Notes: generated by a model not told the origin, from the letters alone. DNA of 64,000 nucleotides from Zea mays (GCF_902167145.1 NC_050096.1:200896566-200960565), one strand, 5' to 3'. Shown: positions 45,715-57,499, counted from the first letter of the stretch. Numbers and translations: made by a program.

Positions 45715-47376
45715 TATAGGATCTAGACACCGGCTAGAGGGGGGTGAATAGATGGTTTTGACTAAAATAAAAAACACTAGAGAAATTTAATCAATATGAC
45801 AAGAGGTATAAATTCTCTAGTGACAGCAAGTAAACAATCTATGAGAATCAACTATGGTGATTGTATACTCGAAGAACAATATGCAAAATACTAATCACTT
45901 GCACGGCAATAAGTAATGCAAGAAAAGAAAGACACCAGATTTTATCCCGTGGTATCGGTGATTTGTCGATCACCCTTAATCCATGTTGAGGTGGACTTCA
46001 AGCTCTCACTTGCTCCTCTATCAAGACACGACTTGATCTTTGAGCCAAGTGGACAAGAAATCACTCAATACCTCGTTTCCACTAATATCACCTTTGCCGC
46101 TCCGGAGAGGTAGGCGCGAACCCCTCACAATCAACACCGCGGCTCCTCCACAATCTTCTTGGAGAGCTCGACGGAGACAACACCCGAGCCGTCTAGGAGG
46201 CGACAACCTCCAAGAGTAACAAGCCGATGACGCTTGCTCGGTGTACCACCTAGTGCCTCAAGAATCACCAATGGATGCAAATGCACTAGGAACTCTCAAT
46301 CTCTCACTAGAATGCAATCTCAAGCAAGGAGTGTGAGAGAATGAGTTGGAGGATCACAAATAAGCTCAATGTGTGCAAGGAATGGCCAAGAGAGCCTTCA
46401 CACACGAGCTCCCCTTCTATTTATAGCACACCTCTCAAATCCAACCGTTCTGTGCAACTTGCACATTTTCTGCGCACACGCGGACGGTCCGCGCCCTAAG
46501 GCCGGACGGTCCGTCGTACACATAACGACTATTTTTCCCGTTTGAAATCTGTCAGTGCTGTCAGAAAAGTGAGGTCCGGACAGTCTGCCAACCTTGGCCG
46601 GACCGTCCAAGACCGAGCAACTTGGAGCACCAGAGCTATGACCAAGAGGAGTTAACAAATGCAGACCGTCCGCCGTATAAGGCCGGACGGTCTGTGACCT
46701 GGGAGTCAGTACTGTCCGGGCTTATCCTCCGGACAGTCGGTAGTAGAAACATCCAAAAACACACAGTCCCTACCCAAATCCATTTGGCACTCGCGGACGG
46801 TCCGCCGACCCTGGCCGGACAGTCCGCACAATAAAACAGGGATTGTGCAGAGAGCAATCTTCTCTGGTCAGGACTGTGAACGGTTCGGCCCCAAGGCCTG
46901 GACGGTCTGCAGTACAAATGAACATGACCAGTTCGAAGTAAACATACTTCGGACCCCACTGGAGGATCGCGGACGGTCTGCCTATCCCAAGGCTTAGCAA
47001 TTTTTCAAACACGCTTTTGAAAAGATTTTTAACTCTTGAAATTGGAAGCGTTGTTAGTCCTCATGCAAATTCAACCACTAGATGCTCTATGAGGCACTAA
47101 GTTTTACACAAACCAAAGTCATTGACCCCTCTTAATAGTACGGCCATCTAGCCTACTAATCCGGTCAAATATCTTCTCTATACTCCTGGAGACCGGCAAA
47201 ACAAAACCTATGTTATACCTTTGCCTTCACTTGATCCACAACCAATGCTTATAAATCTCCAAGATTTTCTATTTTATGTGGTCCAACCCTGCATTCTTAT
47301 TTCTCCAAGAACCGTTAGTCCACAAACAGTTGTCATTAATTACCAAAACATCACTAAGGGGCCTAGATGATTCACA
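45715..47376 (-). mobile_element. Solo LTR, 1.66 kb, TSD agcgt
   Basis: Minus-oriented LTR: starts (minus) TGTGAATCATCTAGGCC and ends ...CTCTAGCCGG...CCTATA, the last CA changed to TA. Flanked by agcgt on both sides (45710-45714, 47377-47381). It carries CGGACGGTCCG-type palindromes (about 46480-46980) and a minus TATA box (tgctataaatagaagg, about 46414-46429). No internal region. Family not identified; layout is Copia-like. Confidence 0.82.
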
Positions 47377-47381
47377 AGCGT

Positions 47382-48400
47382 CCACACCCTGCCCCTGCCC
47401 CCACCCCACCCATCCTCATGTCGCGCGCTCCGCTCGACTACCAAAATCCCACCGCCCACCTCCGCAATGGCCGCCTCCCGCGCCCCCAACCTAACGCACG
47501 GCGTCATCCTCCCTCCCCCACCTCGCTTCGTCATCCTCCCTCAGTTTCCCTCCTATCTGCCCTCCGAATCCCGCTCGTGAACCCTAGGAACCCTCCGTCG
47601 AGATCTCCAAATCCCACTCACAAACCCCGTGCCCCTGCCCCCGTCCGCCCACATCGTGCGATGCCCCCGTCGCGAGAGCTCCTCTAGACGACATGGAGCG
47701 CGTCGCCCACGCGCCCGCCCCCATCCCTGATTGCACACTACCGTCGCTGGATGTTTACGCGGTCCATAGACCCTGGATCTTCTGCAGGTGATTCCCCTCG
47801 TCGCCCCCGCCACGTCTCCACCATGACCACCGCCACAACGACGACGACCGCCGAGGCCTGCCTTGCCTAGCCACCGAGGGATGGGCCAGCCCGCTTGCTC
47901 GCCCCATGGCGCCTCATGGTCCCTCAAGCGGGGGATCCACCCGCCAGGTTCGTGGCCACCGACATCCTCATGTCCATCGAACCCCTCGCATGCGGCACGA
48001 CCAAATCCTAGATGCCCGATCCCAATGCGCAGGTGAGCCGCATGCATGATGCATCCAGTGGCAATCCACCCCAATTTGTTCCCTGCTATTTTTTAAATTG
48101 TGATTTAATTTGTGTTGTTGATTCGACCGGTTTGGCGAACCTCTCAAGTCCCTCGGTAGAGAGACATTACTGCACCCGCACCGTGGATCGGCATGACTAT
48201 GGGTCGCTGTAACGGCACTGGTCACATGCACCATCTGGTCGTCCTCCTCCGTTGGCCTCCTCAGCACCTACGCGGTCCTGGTGTGCTCGCGTCACCCATG
48301 CTTGTTTGTATAGTGATTTTGTTGTGTTGTTTGTTCTGCTCGGCATTGGAGGGAAGACCGATATCAATGTCATGACTCATGAGAGTTAAGAGTGAATGGT
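47382..48400. other. GC-rich unrecognised gene-like fragment
   Basis: Pro/Arg-rich frames on both strands (for example plus 47367-47687 and minus 47553-48074) and a plausible short exon MERVAHAPAPIPDC near 47693. None shows a known domain. GC-rich sequence of this kind inside candidate Helitron ends would fit captured host gene pieces, but no donor gene can be named. Confidence 0.3.
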
Positions 48401-48408
48401 TGGGCGGG

Positions 48409-48572
48409 AGACGCAGTCACGACTCACCCGAGGGCTATCTCGGGAGGGAGACGCAGTCACGACTCGCCCGAGGCCAACCTCGGGCAGGAGACGTGGTCAC
48501 GACTCGCTCGATGCCAAACTCGGGAGGGAGACGCAGTCACGGCTCGCCCGAGGCTAACCCCGGGCGGGAGAC
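48409..48572 (+). repeat. 40-bp minisatellite, left part (about 4 units)
   Basis: Units of the form gagacgcagtcacgactcgc + ccgaggccaacctcgggcgg, 40 bp each, with a CCCGAG...CTCGGG hairpin in most units. Interrupted by element H at 48573; the array resumes at 57500. Confidence 0.9.
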
Positions 48573-49800
48573 TGAGAGCACCTAGAGGGGGGGGGTGAAT
48601 AGGTGATCCTGTAAAACTTAAACTTATAGCCACAAAACTTTGATTAAGCGTTAGCACAGTTTATGCCAAGTGGCTAGAGAGGAGTCAAAACACAATAACC
48701 ACAAGAATTCAATCACAGAGATGACACGGTGGTTATCCCGTGGTTCGGCCAAGTACAAAACTTGCCTACTCCACGTTGTGGCGTCCCAACGGACGAGAGT
48801 TGCACTCAACTCCTCTCAAGTGATCCAATGATCAACTTGAATACCACGGTGTTCTTGCTTTTCTTTTCTCAATCCCGTTTGCGTGGAATCTCCACAGCTT
48901 GGAGCCTCTCGCCCTTACAAAAGATGTTCACAGAGAATCACAGAGCAAGGGAGGGATTAGCAACTCACACACGACACAAAGATCACAGCGAATACGCACA
49001 CACAAGACCCAGACTTGAGCTCAAGAGACTAGCACACTAGAACGGAGCTCAAATCACTAGAATGTCGAACAAGTGCGCAAGATTGATGTGTGAGTGATCA
49101 AGAGTGCTCAAGGAATGCTTGGTTTTTCTCCTCCATGCGCCTAGGGGTCCCTTTTATAGCCCAAGGCAGCTAGGAGCCGTTGAGAACAAATCTGGAAGGC
49201 CATCCTTGCCTTCTGTCGTCGGGCGCACCGGACAGTCCGGTGCACACCGGACACTGTCCGGTGCCCGATTTCTTTCCTTAACAGGCGCAGCCGACCGTTG
49301 CCGACCGTTGCAGATCTGGCGCACCGGACAGTCCGGTGCCACTTTCCGTCCGTTGGCCAGACCACGTGTCGCGCGCAGATTCCGCGGCCGACCGTTGGCT
49401 TTGCCGACCGTTGGCTCACCGGACAGTCCGGTGCACACCGGACAGTCCGGTGAATTTTAGCCGTACGCCGTCGGCAAATTCCCGAGAGCGGCGTCTTCAG
49501 GTCGAGGCAGCCTGGCGCACCGGACACTGTCCGGTGCACCACCGGACAGTCCGGTGCCCCAGACCGAAGCAGCCTTTTTGGCTGTCCACAGCCAACTCTT
49601 CTTCTTTCTTCTTCTTTCTGTTTCTATCACTTAGACAAGCATATTAGTACACAAAACCAATGTACTAAGGCTTAGAAACATACCTTTACTCGTGATTTGC
49701 AACTTGTCCATCCATGGGCATAGATTCACATTTAAGCACCTGTGTTGGCACTCAATCACCAAAATACTTAGAAATGGCCCAAGGGCACATTTCCCTTTCA
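48573..49800 (-). repeat. Element H LTR (3' LTR)
   Basis: 1228 bp, TGAGAGCACC...CCCTTTCA. Palindromes CACCGGACAGTCCGGTG at about 49224-49560. One palindrome unit (19 bp) and two Gs fewer than the other LTR. Confidence 0.95.
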
Positions 49801-50589
49801 ATCTCCCCCTTTTTGGTGATTTATGCCAACACAACATAAAGCAACTAGAACAAGTGCAGAATCACTTCAAATAGAATTCAAATCTATTTTGATTCATTTT
49901 TGGCATATATGGATCATCCTTTGCCACCACTTGGTTTGTTTTTGCAAATCAAACTCAAATCTCTATCTCTAAGTCAAACACACATGTTGAAGCATAAAGA
50001 GAGTTATTCCAAAAGAGATTGATCAAAGATTTCAAAAACTCCCCCTATTTCCCATAATCAATACTTCTCCCCACAAGAAGCCAACTTTTGATGAAAGAGA
50101 CAATGCAAGAGTTTTGAATAAACCAAAAGCTCTATTCTACTATTTTCAAAATCTCTCAAGTGGTAGCTGATCCATTTATTGCTTTGGCCTTTATTTTCTC
50201 CCCCTTTGGCATCAAGCACCAAAACGGAATCAACTTTGGCCCTTTCAACCCCATTGCCTCACCAAAATCTTCAATTAAGAGCAAATGGCAATAAGAGTTC
50301 ATGAGATGGACTTGGAATAAGTTACTCTCTCATCTGAGTGCAGTGGAAGTCTTTCATGGTCCAAGTCCACCTTTTCCCTTTCAATCCTCCTTCAAGACTA
50401 AATCAAGCAAACTCAAGCATATGGTTAGTCTCAAAGGGTCAAGTTGTAGCACATCTCCCCTTAGACATGTGCATCACTTTGCAACGGACTTGTGAGGTCC
50501 AGGGAGTGTTTGTACAACTTGAGCACCACAATAAGCAACAAAATGGAGAATGAACATGATCAAAGGCATAAACACATGTATACTACAAT
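49801..50589 (-). other. Element H 3' untranslated region with multiple polypurine tracts
   Basis: Minus-strand GGGGGAG-type runs at about 49802-49812 (touching the LTR), 50040, 50200 and 50454, the same arrangement as in element A. No coding content. Confidence 0.75.
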
Positions 50590-52332
50590 TCAATCCAAGT
50601 TCCGCGAATCTAAGACATTTAGCTCACTACGCAGCCTGCAAAAGGTCTTCTCATCTAGAGGCTTGGTAAAGATATCGGCTAGCTGGTTCTCGGTGCTAAC
50701 ATGAAACACTTCGATATCCCCCTTTTGCTGGTGGTCTCTCAAAAAGTGATGCCGGATGTCTATGTGCTTTGTGCGGCTGTGCTCAACAGGATTTTCCGCC
50801 ATGCGGATAGCACTCTCATTATCACATAGGAGTGGGACTTTGCTCAGATTGTAGCCAAAGTCCCTGAGGGTTTGCCTCATCCAAAGTAGTTGCGCGCAAC
50901 ACTGTCCTGCGGCAACATACTCGGCCTCAGCGGTGGATAGGGCAACGGAGGTTTGTTTCTTAGAGTTCCATGACACCAGGGACCTTCCTAAGAATTGGCA
51001 CGTCCCCGATGTGCTCTTCCTATCGACCTTACATCCAGCATAGTCGGAATCTGAGTATCCAACCAAGTCAAAGGTAGACCCCTTTGGATACCACAGCCTG
51101 AAGCAAGGCGTAGCAACTAAATATCTCAGAATTCGCTTCACCGCCACTAAGTGACACTCCTTAGGATCGGATTGAAATCTAGCACACATGCATACGCTAA
51201 GCATAATATCCGGTCTACTAGCACACAAATAAAGTAATGACCCTATCATTGACCGGTATGCTTTTTGATCAACGGACTTACCTCCTTTGTTGAGGTCGGT
51301 GTGCCCGTCGGTTCCCATCGGAGTCTTTGCGGGTTTGGCGTCCTTCATTCCAAACTGCTTTAGCAGATCTTGCGTGTACTTCGTTTGGGAGATGAAGGTG
51401 CCGTCCTTGAGTTGCTTCACTTGGAACCCAAGGAAGTAGTTCAACTCGCCCATCATCGACATCTCAAATTTCTGCGTCATCACCCTGCTAAACTCTTCAC
51501 AAGACTTTTGGTTAGTGGAACCAAATATTATGTCATCGACATAAATTTGGCACACAAACAAATCACCATCACATGTCTTTGTAAAAAGAGTTGGATCGGC
51601 TTTCCCAACCTTGAAAGCATTAACAATTAGAAAGTCTCTAAGGCATTCATACCATGCTCTTGGGGCTTGCTTAAGTCCATAGAGCGCCTTAGAGAGCTTA
51701 CACACATGGTCGGGGTACCGTTCATCCTCGAAGCCAGGGGGTTGCTCTACGTACACCTCCTCCTTGATTGGCCCGTTGAGGAAAGCGCTCTTCACATCCA
51801 TTTGGTACAACCTGAAAGAGTGATGAGCGGCATATGCTAGCAAGATACGAATTGATTCTAGCCTAGCCACAGGAGCAAAAGTCTCCTCGAAATCCAAACC
51901 TGCGACTTGGGCATAACCTTTTGCCACAAGTCGAGCCTTGTTTCTCGTCACCACCCCGTGCTCGTCCTGTTTGTTGCGGAACACCCACTTGGTTCCCACA
52001 ACATTTTGCTTCGGACGAGGCACCAGTGTCCAAACTTCATTCCTCTTGAAGTTGTTGAGCTCCTCTTGCATGGCCAACACCCAGTCCGGATCTAGCAAGG
52101 CCTCTTCTACCCTGAAAGGCTCAATAGAAGAGACAAAGGAGTAATGTTCACAAAAATTAACTAATCGAGACCGAGTAGTTACTCCCTTGCTAATGTCACC
52201 CAGAATTTGGTCGACGGGATGATCCCTTTGAATCACCGCTCGAACTTGGGTTGGAGGTGCCGGTTGCGCTTCTTCCTCCATCACATGATCATCTTGTGCT
52301 CCCCCTTGATCACACGCCTCCTGTCGATGAAC
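50590..52332 (-). CDS. Element H pol, second part: reverse transcriptase and RNase H
   Basis: Open frame after the TAG at 52333-52335. RT core with KAFLNG-type box ([20 protein letters not shown]), [15 protein letters not shown] and the catalytic box, here YVDDIIFG (element A has YADD; both occur in Copia). RNase H with [19 protein letters not shown] and [13 protein letters not shown], ending RNLD at 50590-50592. The frame agrees with the upstream part, so the two parts form one polyprotein broken by two stops. Confidence 0.92.
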   Translation of the reverse strand, partial: VHRQEACDQGGAQDDHVMEEEAQPAPPTQVRAVIQRDHPVDQILGDISKGVTTRSRLVNFCEHYSFVSSIEPFRVEEALLDPDWVLAMQEELNNFKRNEVWTLVPRPKQNVVGTKWVFRNKQDEHGVVTRNKARLVAKGYAQVAGLDFEETFAPVARLESIRILLAYAAHHSFRLYQMDVKSAFLNGPIKEEVYVEQPPGFEDERYPDHVCKLSKALYGLKQAPRAWYECLRDFLIVNAFKVGKADPTLFTKTCDGDLFVCQIYVDDIIFGSTNQKSCEEFSRVMTQKFEMSMMGELNYFLGFQVKQLKDGTFISQTKYTQDLLKQFGMKDAKPAKTPMGTDGHTDLNKGGKSVDQKAYRSMIGSLLYLCASRPDIMLSVCMCARFQSDPKECHLVAVKRILRYLVATPCFRLWYPKGSTFDLVGYSDSDYAGCKVDRKSTSGTCQFLGRSLVSWNSKKQTSVALSTAEAEYVAAGQCCAQLLWMRQTLRDFGYNLSKVPLLCDNESAIRMAENPVEHSRTKHIDIRHHFLRDHQQKGDIEVFHVSTENQLADIFTKPLDEKTFCRLRSELNVLDSRNLD

Positions 52333-52389
52333 CTATTCATCGTCTTGAGTTGGGGGATGCACCATTGTTGAGGAAGAAGGTTGATCTTA
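52333..52389 (-). other. Two in-frame stop codons in element H pol
   Basis: TAA at 52387-52389 and TAG at 52333-52335, both in the pol frame, in the linker between integrase and RT. Element A reads through both places (CAG in place of the TAG). They separate the integrase and RT halves of an otherwise open polyprotein. Confidence 0.9.
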
Positions 52390-53796
52390 TTCATCTTGTT
52401 CCTGTGGCCGAACTTCTCCAATCGCCATGGTTCGTATAGCGGCCATCGGAACATCTTCTTCATCTACATCATCACAATCAACAACTTGCTCTCTTGGAGA
52501 GCCATTAGTCTCATCAAATACAACGTCGCTAGAGACTTCAACCAAACCTGATGATTTGTTGAAGACTCTATACGCCTTTGTATTTGAGTCATAACCTAAC
52601 AAAAACCCTTCTACGGCTTTGGGAGCAAACTTAGAATTTCTACCCTTCTTCACTAGAATGTAGCACTTGCTCCCAAATACACGAAAGTAAGATACATTGG
52701 GTTTGTTACCGGTTAGTAGCTCATACGACGTCTTCTTGAGGAGACGATGAAGGTAGACCCTGTTGATGGCGTGGCAAGCCGTGTTCACGGCTTCCGTCCA
52801 AAAGTACTCGGGGGTCTTGTACTCTCCTAGCATCGTCCTAGCCATATCGATGAGCGTCCTGTTCTTCCTCTCTACCACACCATTTTGTTGTGGTGTGTAG
52901 GGAGCGGAGAACTTGTGCTTGATCCCTTCCTCTTCAAGGAACTCCTCCACTTGAAGGTTCTTGAACTCGGACCCGTTGTCGCTTCTTATCTTCTTCACCT
53001 TGAGCTCAAACTCATTTTGAGCTCTCCTGAGGAAGCGCTTGAGGGTCCCTTGGGTTTCAGACTTATCCTGCAAAAAGAACACCCAAGTGAAGCGGGAAAA
53101 GTCATCAACAATAACTAGACCATACTTACTTCCTCCTATGCTCAGATAGGCGACGGGTCCGAAGAGATCCATATGCAGCAGCTCCAGGGGTCTTGAAGTG
53201 GTCATCACATTCTTGCTGTGATGCGCTCCTCCCACCTGTTTACCTGCTTGACAAGCTGCACAAGGTCTATCCTTTTCGAATTGAACGTTAGTCAAACCTA
53301 TCACGTGTTCTCCCTTTAGAAGCTTGTGAAGGTTCTTCATCCCTACATGTGCTAAGCGGCGATGCCACAGCCAGCCCATGCTAGTCTTAGCTATTAAGCA
53401 TGCATCCAGACCGGCCTCTTCTTTTGCAAAATCAACTAAATAAAGTTTGCCGTCTAATACACCCTTAAAAGCTAGTGAACCATCACTTCTTCTAAAGACA
53501 GACACATCTATATTTGTAAATAGACAGTTATACCCCATGTTGCACAATTGACTAACAGATAGCAAATTATAACCAAGAGACTCTACTAGAAACACATTAG
53601 AAATTGAGTGCTCATTTGAAATTGCAATTTTACCTAACCCTTTTACCTTGCCTTGATTCCCATCACCGAATACAATTGAATCTTGGGAATCCTTATTTTT
53701 GACGTAGGAGGTGAACATCTTCTTCTCCCCCGTCATATGGTTTGTGCATCCGCTGTCGATAATCCAGCTTGAACCCCCGGATGCATAAACCTGCAA
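52390..53796 (-). CDS. Element H pol, first part: protease and integrase
   Basis: The frame is open from a region overlapping the gag end. It has protease active site WIIDSGCTNHMTGEKK, GAG-pre-integrase zinc region (HRRLAHVGMKNLH, CAACQAGKQ), and integrase core LLHMDLFG, IRSDNGSEF and PYTPQQNGVVERKNRT. No ATG-initiated start is needed: pol lies in the +1 frame relative to gag, with the pol frame readable upstream of the gag stop (LRPKPKFALQVYASGG). Ends at TAA 52387-52389. Confidence 0.93.
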
Positions 53797-53803
53797 GGCA
53801 AAT

Positions 53804-56200
53804 TTAGGCTTGGGTCTTAGGTACCCAACTCATGTTGGGTCCTACAAGGTTAGTGCAAATATCCTTAGGGACCCAAATGCAAGTTTTGTCTCCCTTGCAT
53901 TTTGCCCCTAACTTCCTAGCAACTATTTTCTTATCCTTTCTACAAATAGCAAAGGAAGCATTTAAAGCACAATAAATTGTAGAAGGTTCATTCACTACTT
54001 TCCTAGGAGCATGAATAACATTCTTTCTAGGCACATGATGAATAGCATTTCTCCTAGACATATTTTTACCATGCATATAGGAAGAACTAGAAGCAAACAT
54101 GGCATGAGAGTCAAAATCATCATAAGCATTATAACTCCTATAAGCATTTCTAGTTTGTCTCCTATCATGATACATAAAAGCATGGTTCTTTTGCACACTA
54201 CTAGCCATAGGGGCCTTCCCTTTCTCCTTGGCGGGAATGGGAGCCTTATGGCTTGTTAGGTTCTTAGCTTCTCTCTTGAAGCCAAGTCCATCCTTAATTG
54301 AGGGGTGTCTACCAATTGTGTAGGCATCCCTTGCAAATTTTAGTTTATCGAAATCATGCTTGCTAGTCTTAAGTTGAGCATTAAGACTAGCCAATTCATC
54401 ATTAAGCTTGGAAATTGAAACAAGGTGTTCACTACAAGCATCAATGTCAAAATCTTTACACCTAGTACAAATTACAACATGTTCTACACAAGAATTGGAT
54501 TTATTTGCTACTTCTAATTTAGCATTTAAATCATTGTTGACACCTTTCAAAGTAGAAATGGTTTCATGACAAGTAGATAGTTCAAAAGAAAGCATTTCAT
54601 TTCTTTTAGCTTCTAATGCAAGGGATTTTTGAGCCTCTACAAACTTATCATGTTCTTCATACAACAAATCCTCTTGCTTTTCTAAAAGTATATTCTTTTC
54701 ATTCAAGGCATCAATTAATTCATTAATTTTGTCTATCTTAGATCTATCTAAGCCCTTGAACAAACATGAATAATCTACTTCATCCTCATCACTAGATTCG
54801 TCCTCACTTGACGAAGCATAGGTAGAGTTGCGAGTACATACCTTCTTCTCCCTTGCCATAAGGCATGTGTGACGCTCGTTGGGGAAGAGGGTTGATTTGT
54901 TGAAGGCGGTGGCGGCGAGTCCTTCATTGTCGGAGTCGGAAGAGGAGCAATCCGAGTCCCACTCCTTGCCTAGATGCGCCTCGCCCTTTGCCTTCTTGTA
55001 ATGCTTCTTCTTTTCCCTCTTGTTTTCCTTTTCCTGGTCACTATCATTATCAGGGCAGTTAGCGATAAAATGACCAATCTTACCGCACTTGAAGCATGAG
55101 CGCTTCCCCTTCGTCTTGGTCTTGCTTGGCTGCCCCTTGTGACCCTTTAGCACCGTCTTGAAGCGTTTGATGATGAGAGCCATCTCTTCATCATTAAGTC
55201 CGACCGCCTCAATTTGTGCCACCTTGCTAGGTAGCGCCTCCTTGCTTCTTGTAGCTTTGAGAGCAAAAGGTTGTGGTTCGTTGATCGGTCCATTCAAGGC
55301 GTCGTCCACGTACCTTGCCTCCTTGATCATCATTCGCCCGCTGATGAATTTTCCTAAGACTTCTTCGGGCGACATTTTGGTGTACCTGGGATTCTCACGA
55401 ATATTATTCACCAAATGAGGATCAAGAACGGTAAAGGACCTTAGCATTAGTCGGACGACGTCGTGGTCCGTCCATCGCGTGCTTCCGTAGCTCCTTATTT
55501 TGTTGATAAGGGTCTTGAGCCGGTTGTATGTTTGAGTTGGCTCCTCGCCCCTTATCATCGCGAACCGTCCAAGCTCGCCCTCCACCAACTCCATTTTGGT
55601 GAGCAAGGTAGCGTCATTTCCCTCATGAGAGATCTTGAGGGTATCCCAGATTTGCTTGGCGTTATCCAAGCCACTCACTTTGTTATATTCATCCCTGCAC
55701 AATGAAGCTAGAAGAACAGTAGTAGCTTGTGCATTCTTATGGATTTGCTCATTAATGAATATAGGACTATCCGAACTATTAAAGTGCATTCCACTATCTA
55801 CAATCTCCCATATACTAGGATGGAGAGAGAATAGGTGACTACGCATTTTGTGGCTCCAAAATCCGTAGTCCTCTCCATCAAAGTGTGGGGGCTTGCCGAG
55901 TGGAATGGAAAGCAAATGTGAATTTGAACTTTGCGGAATACGAGAGTAGTCAAAGGAAAAGTTAGAATTAACCGGTTTCCTTTGTTCGTAGTCGTTGTGG
56001 TCGTCGTCCTTTTGGGAAGAAGTAGACTCATCACTGTCGTCGTAGTAGACGATCTCCTTGATGCGCCTTGTCTTCTTCTTCTTCCCTTCCTTCCGTCTAT
56101 GACCCGAGCCAGAGTCGTTAGGCTTGTCATCTTTGGGCTCGTTGACGAAGGACTCCTTCTCCTTATCGTTGATCACGATTCCCTTCCCCTTAGGATCCAT
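53804..56200 (-). CDS. Element H gag, 798 aa
   Basis: ATG at 56198-56200 (MDPKGKGIVINDK) just inside the primer site. Lys/Asp-rich N-terminus, UBN2-type gag domain (GKPPHFDGEDYGFWSHKM, EEVLGKFISGRMMIKEA), one CCHC knuckle CFKCGKIGHFIANC at about residue 365-380. Then acidic linker, long coiled coil, basic Asn/Arg-rich region, and the C-terminal WVPKTQA with TAA at 53804-53806. Unbroken, and larger than typical Ty1/copia gags, as known for Sireviruses. Forms the particle around element RNA. Confidence 0.95.
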   Translation of the reverse strand: MDPKGKGIVINDKEKESFVNEPKDDKPNDSGSGHRRKEGKKKKTRRIKEIVYYDDSDESTSSQKDDDHNDYEQRKPVNSNFSFDYSRIPQSSNSHLLSIPLGKPPHFDGEDYGFWSHKMRSHLFSLHPSIWEIVDSGMHFNSSDSPIFINEQIHKNAQATTVLLASLCRDEYNKVSGLDNAKQIWDTLKISHEGNDATLLTKMELVEGELGRFAMIRGEEPTQTYNRLKTLINKIRSYGSTRWTDHDVVRLMLRSFTVLDPHLVNNIRENPRYTKMSPEEVLGKFISGRMMIKEARYVDDALNGPINEPQPFALKATRSKEALPSKVAQIEAVGLNDEEMALIIKRFKTVLKGHKGQPSKTKTKGKRSCFKCGKIGHFIANCPDNDSDQEKENKREKKKHYKKAKGEAHLGKEWDSDCSSSDSDNEGLAATAFNKSTLFPNERHTCLMAREKKVCTRNSTYASSSEDESSDEDEVDYSCLFKGLDRSKIDKINELIDALNEKNILLEKQEDLLYEEHDKFVEAQKSLALEAKRNEMLSFELSTCHETISTLKGVNNDLNAKLEVANKSNSCVEHVVICTRCKDFDIDACSEHLVSISKLNDELASLNAQLKTSKHDFDKLKFARDAYTIGRHPSIKDGLGFKREAKNLTSHKAPIPAKEKGKAPMASSVQKNHAFMYHDRRQTRNAYRSYNAYDDFDSHAMFASSSSYMHGKNMSRRNAIHHVPRKNVIHAPRKVVNEPSTIYCALNASFAICRKDKKIVARKLGAKCKGDKTCIWVPKDICTNLVGPNMSWVPKTQA

Positions 56201-56236
56201 CTCTTCGGGCGGTTAGTCCCTTTCTTGAAGAGAACG

Positions 56237-56248
56237 GCTCTGATACCA
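56237..56248 (-). other. Primer binding site of element H
   Basis: TGGTATCAGAGC on the minus strand, complementary to initiator tRNA-Met, two bases inside the LTR at 56251. Confidence 0.95.
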
Positions 56249-56250
56249 AT

Positions 56251-57499
56251 TGAGAGCACCTAGAGGGGGGGGGGGTGAATAGGTGATCCTGTAAAACTTA
56301 AACTTATAGCCACAAAACTTTGATTAAGCGTTAGCACAGTTTATGCCAAGTGGCTAGAGAGGAGTCAAAACACAATAACCACAAGAATTCAATCACAGAG
56401 ATGACACGGTGGTTATCCCGTGGTTCGGCCAAGTACAAAACTTGCCTACTCCACGTTGTGGCGTCCCAACGGACGAGAGTTGCACTCAACTCCTCTCAAG
56501 TGATCCAATGATCAACTTGAATACCACGGTGTTCTTGCTTTTCTTTTCTCAATCCCGTTTGCGAGGAATCTCCACAGCTTGGAGCCTCTCGCCCTTACAA
56601 AAGATGTTCACAGAGAATCACAGAGCAAGGGAGGGATTAGCAACTCACACACGACACAAAGATCACAGCGAATACGCACACACAAGACCCAGACTTGAGC
56701 TCAAGAGACTAGCACACTAGAACGGAGCTCAAATCACTAGAATGTCGAACAAGTGCGCAAGATTGATGTGTGAGTGATCAAGAGTGCTCAAGGAATGCTT
56801 GGTTTTTCTCCTCCATGCGCCTAGGGGTCCCTTTTATAGCCCAAGGCAGCTAGGAGCCGTTGAGAACAAATCTGGAAGGCCATCCTTGCCTTCTGTCGTC
56901 GGGCGCACCGGACAGTCCGGTGCACACCGGACACTGTCCGGTGCCCGATTTCTTTCCTTAACAGGCGCAGCCGACCGTTGCCGACCGTTGCAGATCTGGC
57001 GCACCGGACAGTCCGGTGCACACCGGACAGTCCGGTGCCACTTTCCGTCCGTTGGCCAGACCACGTGTCGCGCGCAGATTCCGCGGCCGACCGTTGGCTT
57101 TGCCGACCGTTGGCTCACCGGACAGTCCGGTGCACACCGGACAGTCCGGTGAATTTTAGCCGTACGCCGTCGGCAAATTCCCGAGAGCGGCGTCTTCAGG
57201 TCGAGGCAGCCTGGCGCACCGGACACTGTCCGGTGCACCACCGGACAGTCCGGTGCCCCAGACCGAAGCAGTCTTTTTGGCTGTCCACAGCCAACTCTTC
57301 TTCTTTCTTCTTCTTTCTGTTTCTATCACTTAGACAAGCATATTAGTACACAAAACCAATGTACTAAGGCTTAGAAACATACCTTTACTCGTGATTTGCA
57401 TCTTGTCCATCCATGGGCATAGATTCACATTTAAGCACTTGTGTTGGCACTCAATCACCAAAATACTTAGAAATGGCCCAAGGGCACATTTCCCTTTCA
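56251..57499 (-). repeat. Element H LTR (5' LTR)
   Basis: 1249 bp. One extra 19-bp palindrome unit near 57000-57035 and two extra Gs near 56264 compared with the left copy; about four substitutions. Palindrome clusters at about 56904-57256. Confidence 0.95.
56832..56838 (-). promoter_or_regulatory. TATA box of element H 5' LTR
   Basis: TATAAAA on the minus strand in gggctataaaaggga, downstream (in element orientation) of the palindrome cluster. Identical context to element A's LTR. Confidence 0.6.

Larger units (their letters stand above)
48573..57499 (-). mobile_element. Element H: complete Copia (Opie/Ji-type Sirevirus), TSD gagac
   Basis: 8927-bp element, minus orientation, LTRs 48573-49800 and 56251-57499, target duplication gagac (48568-48572, 57500-57504). 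It has a primer site, full-length gag, protease, integrase, RT and RNase H, and a PPT region. Same LTR family as element A. By eye about four substitutions separate the LTRs, so insertion is recent. Two nonsense codons in the integrase-RT linker (52387-52389, 52333-52335) are the only clear defects in pol. Confidence 0.96.
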
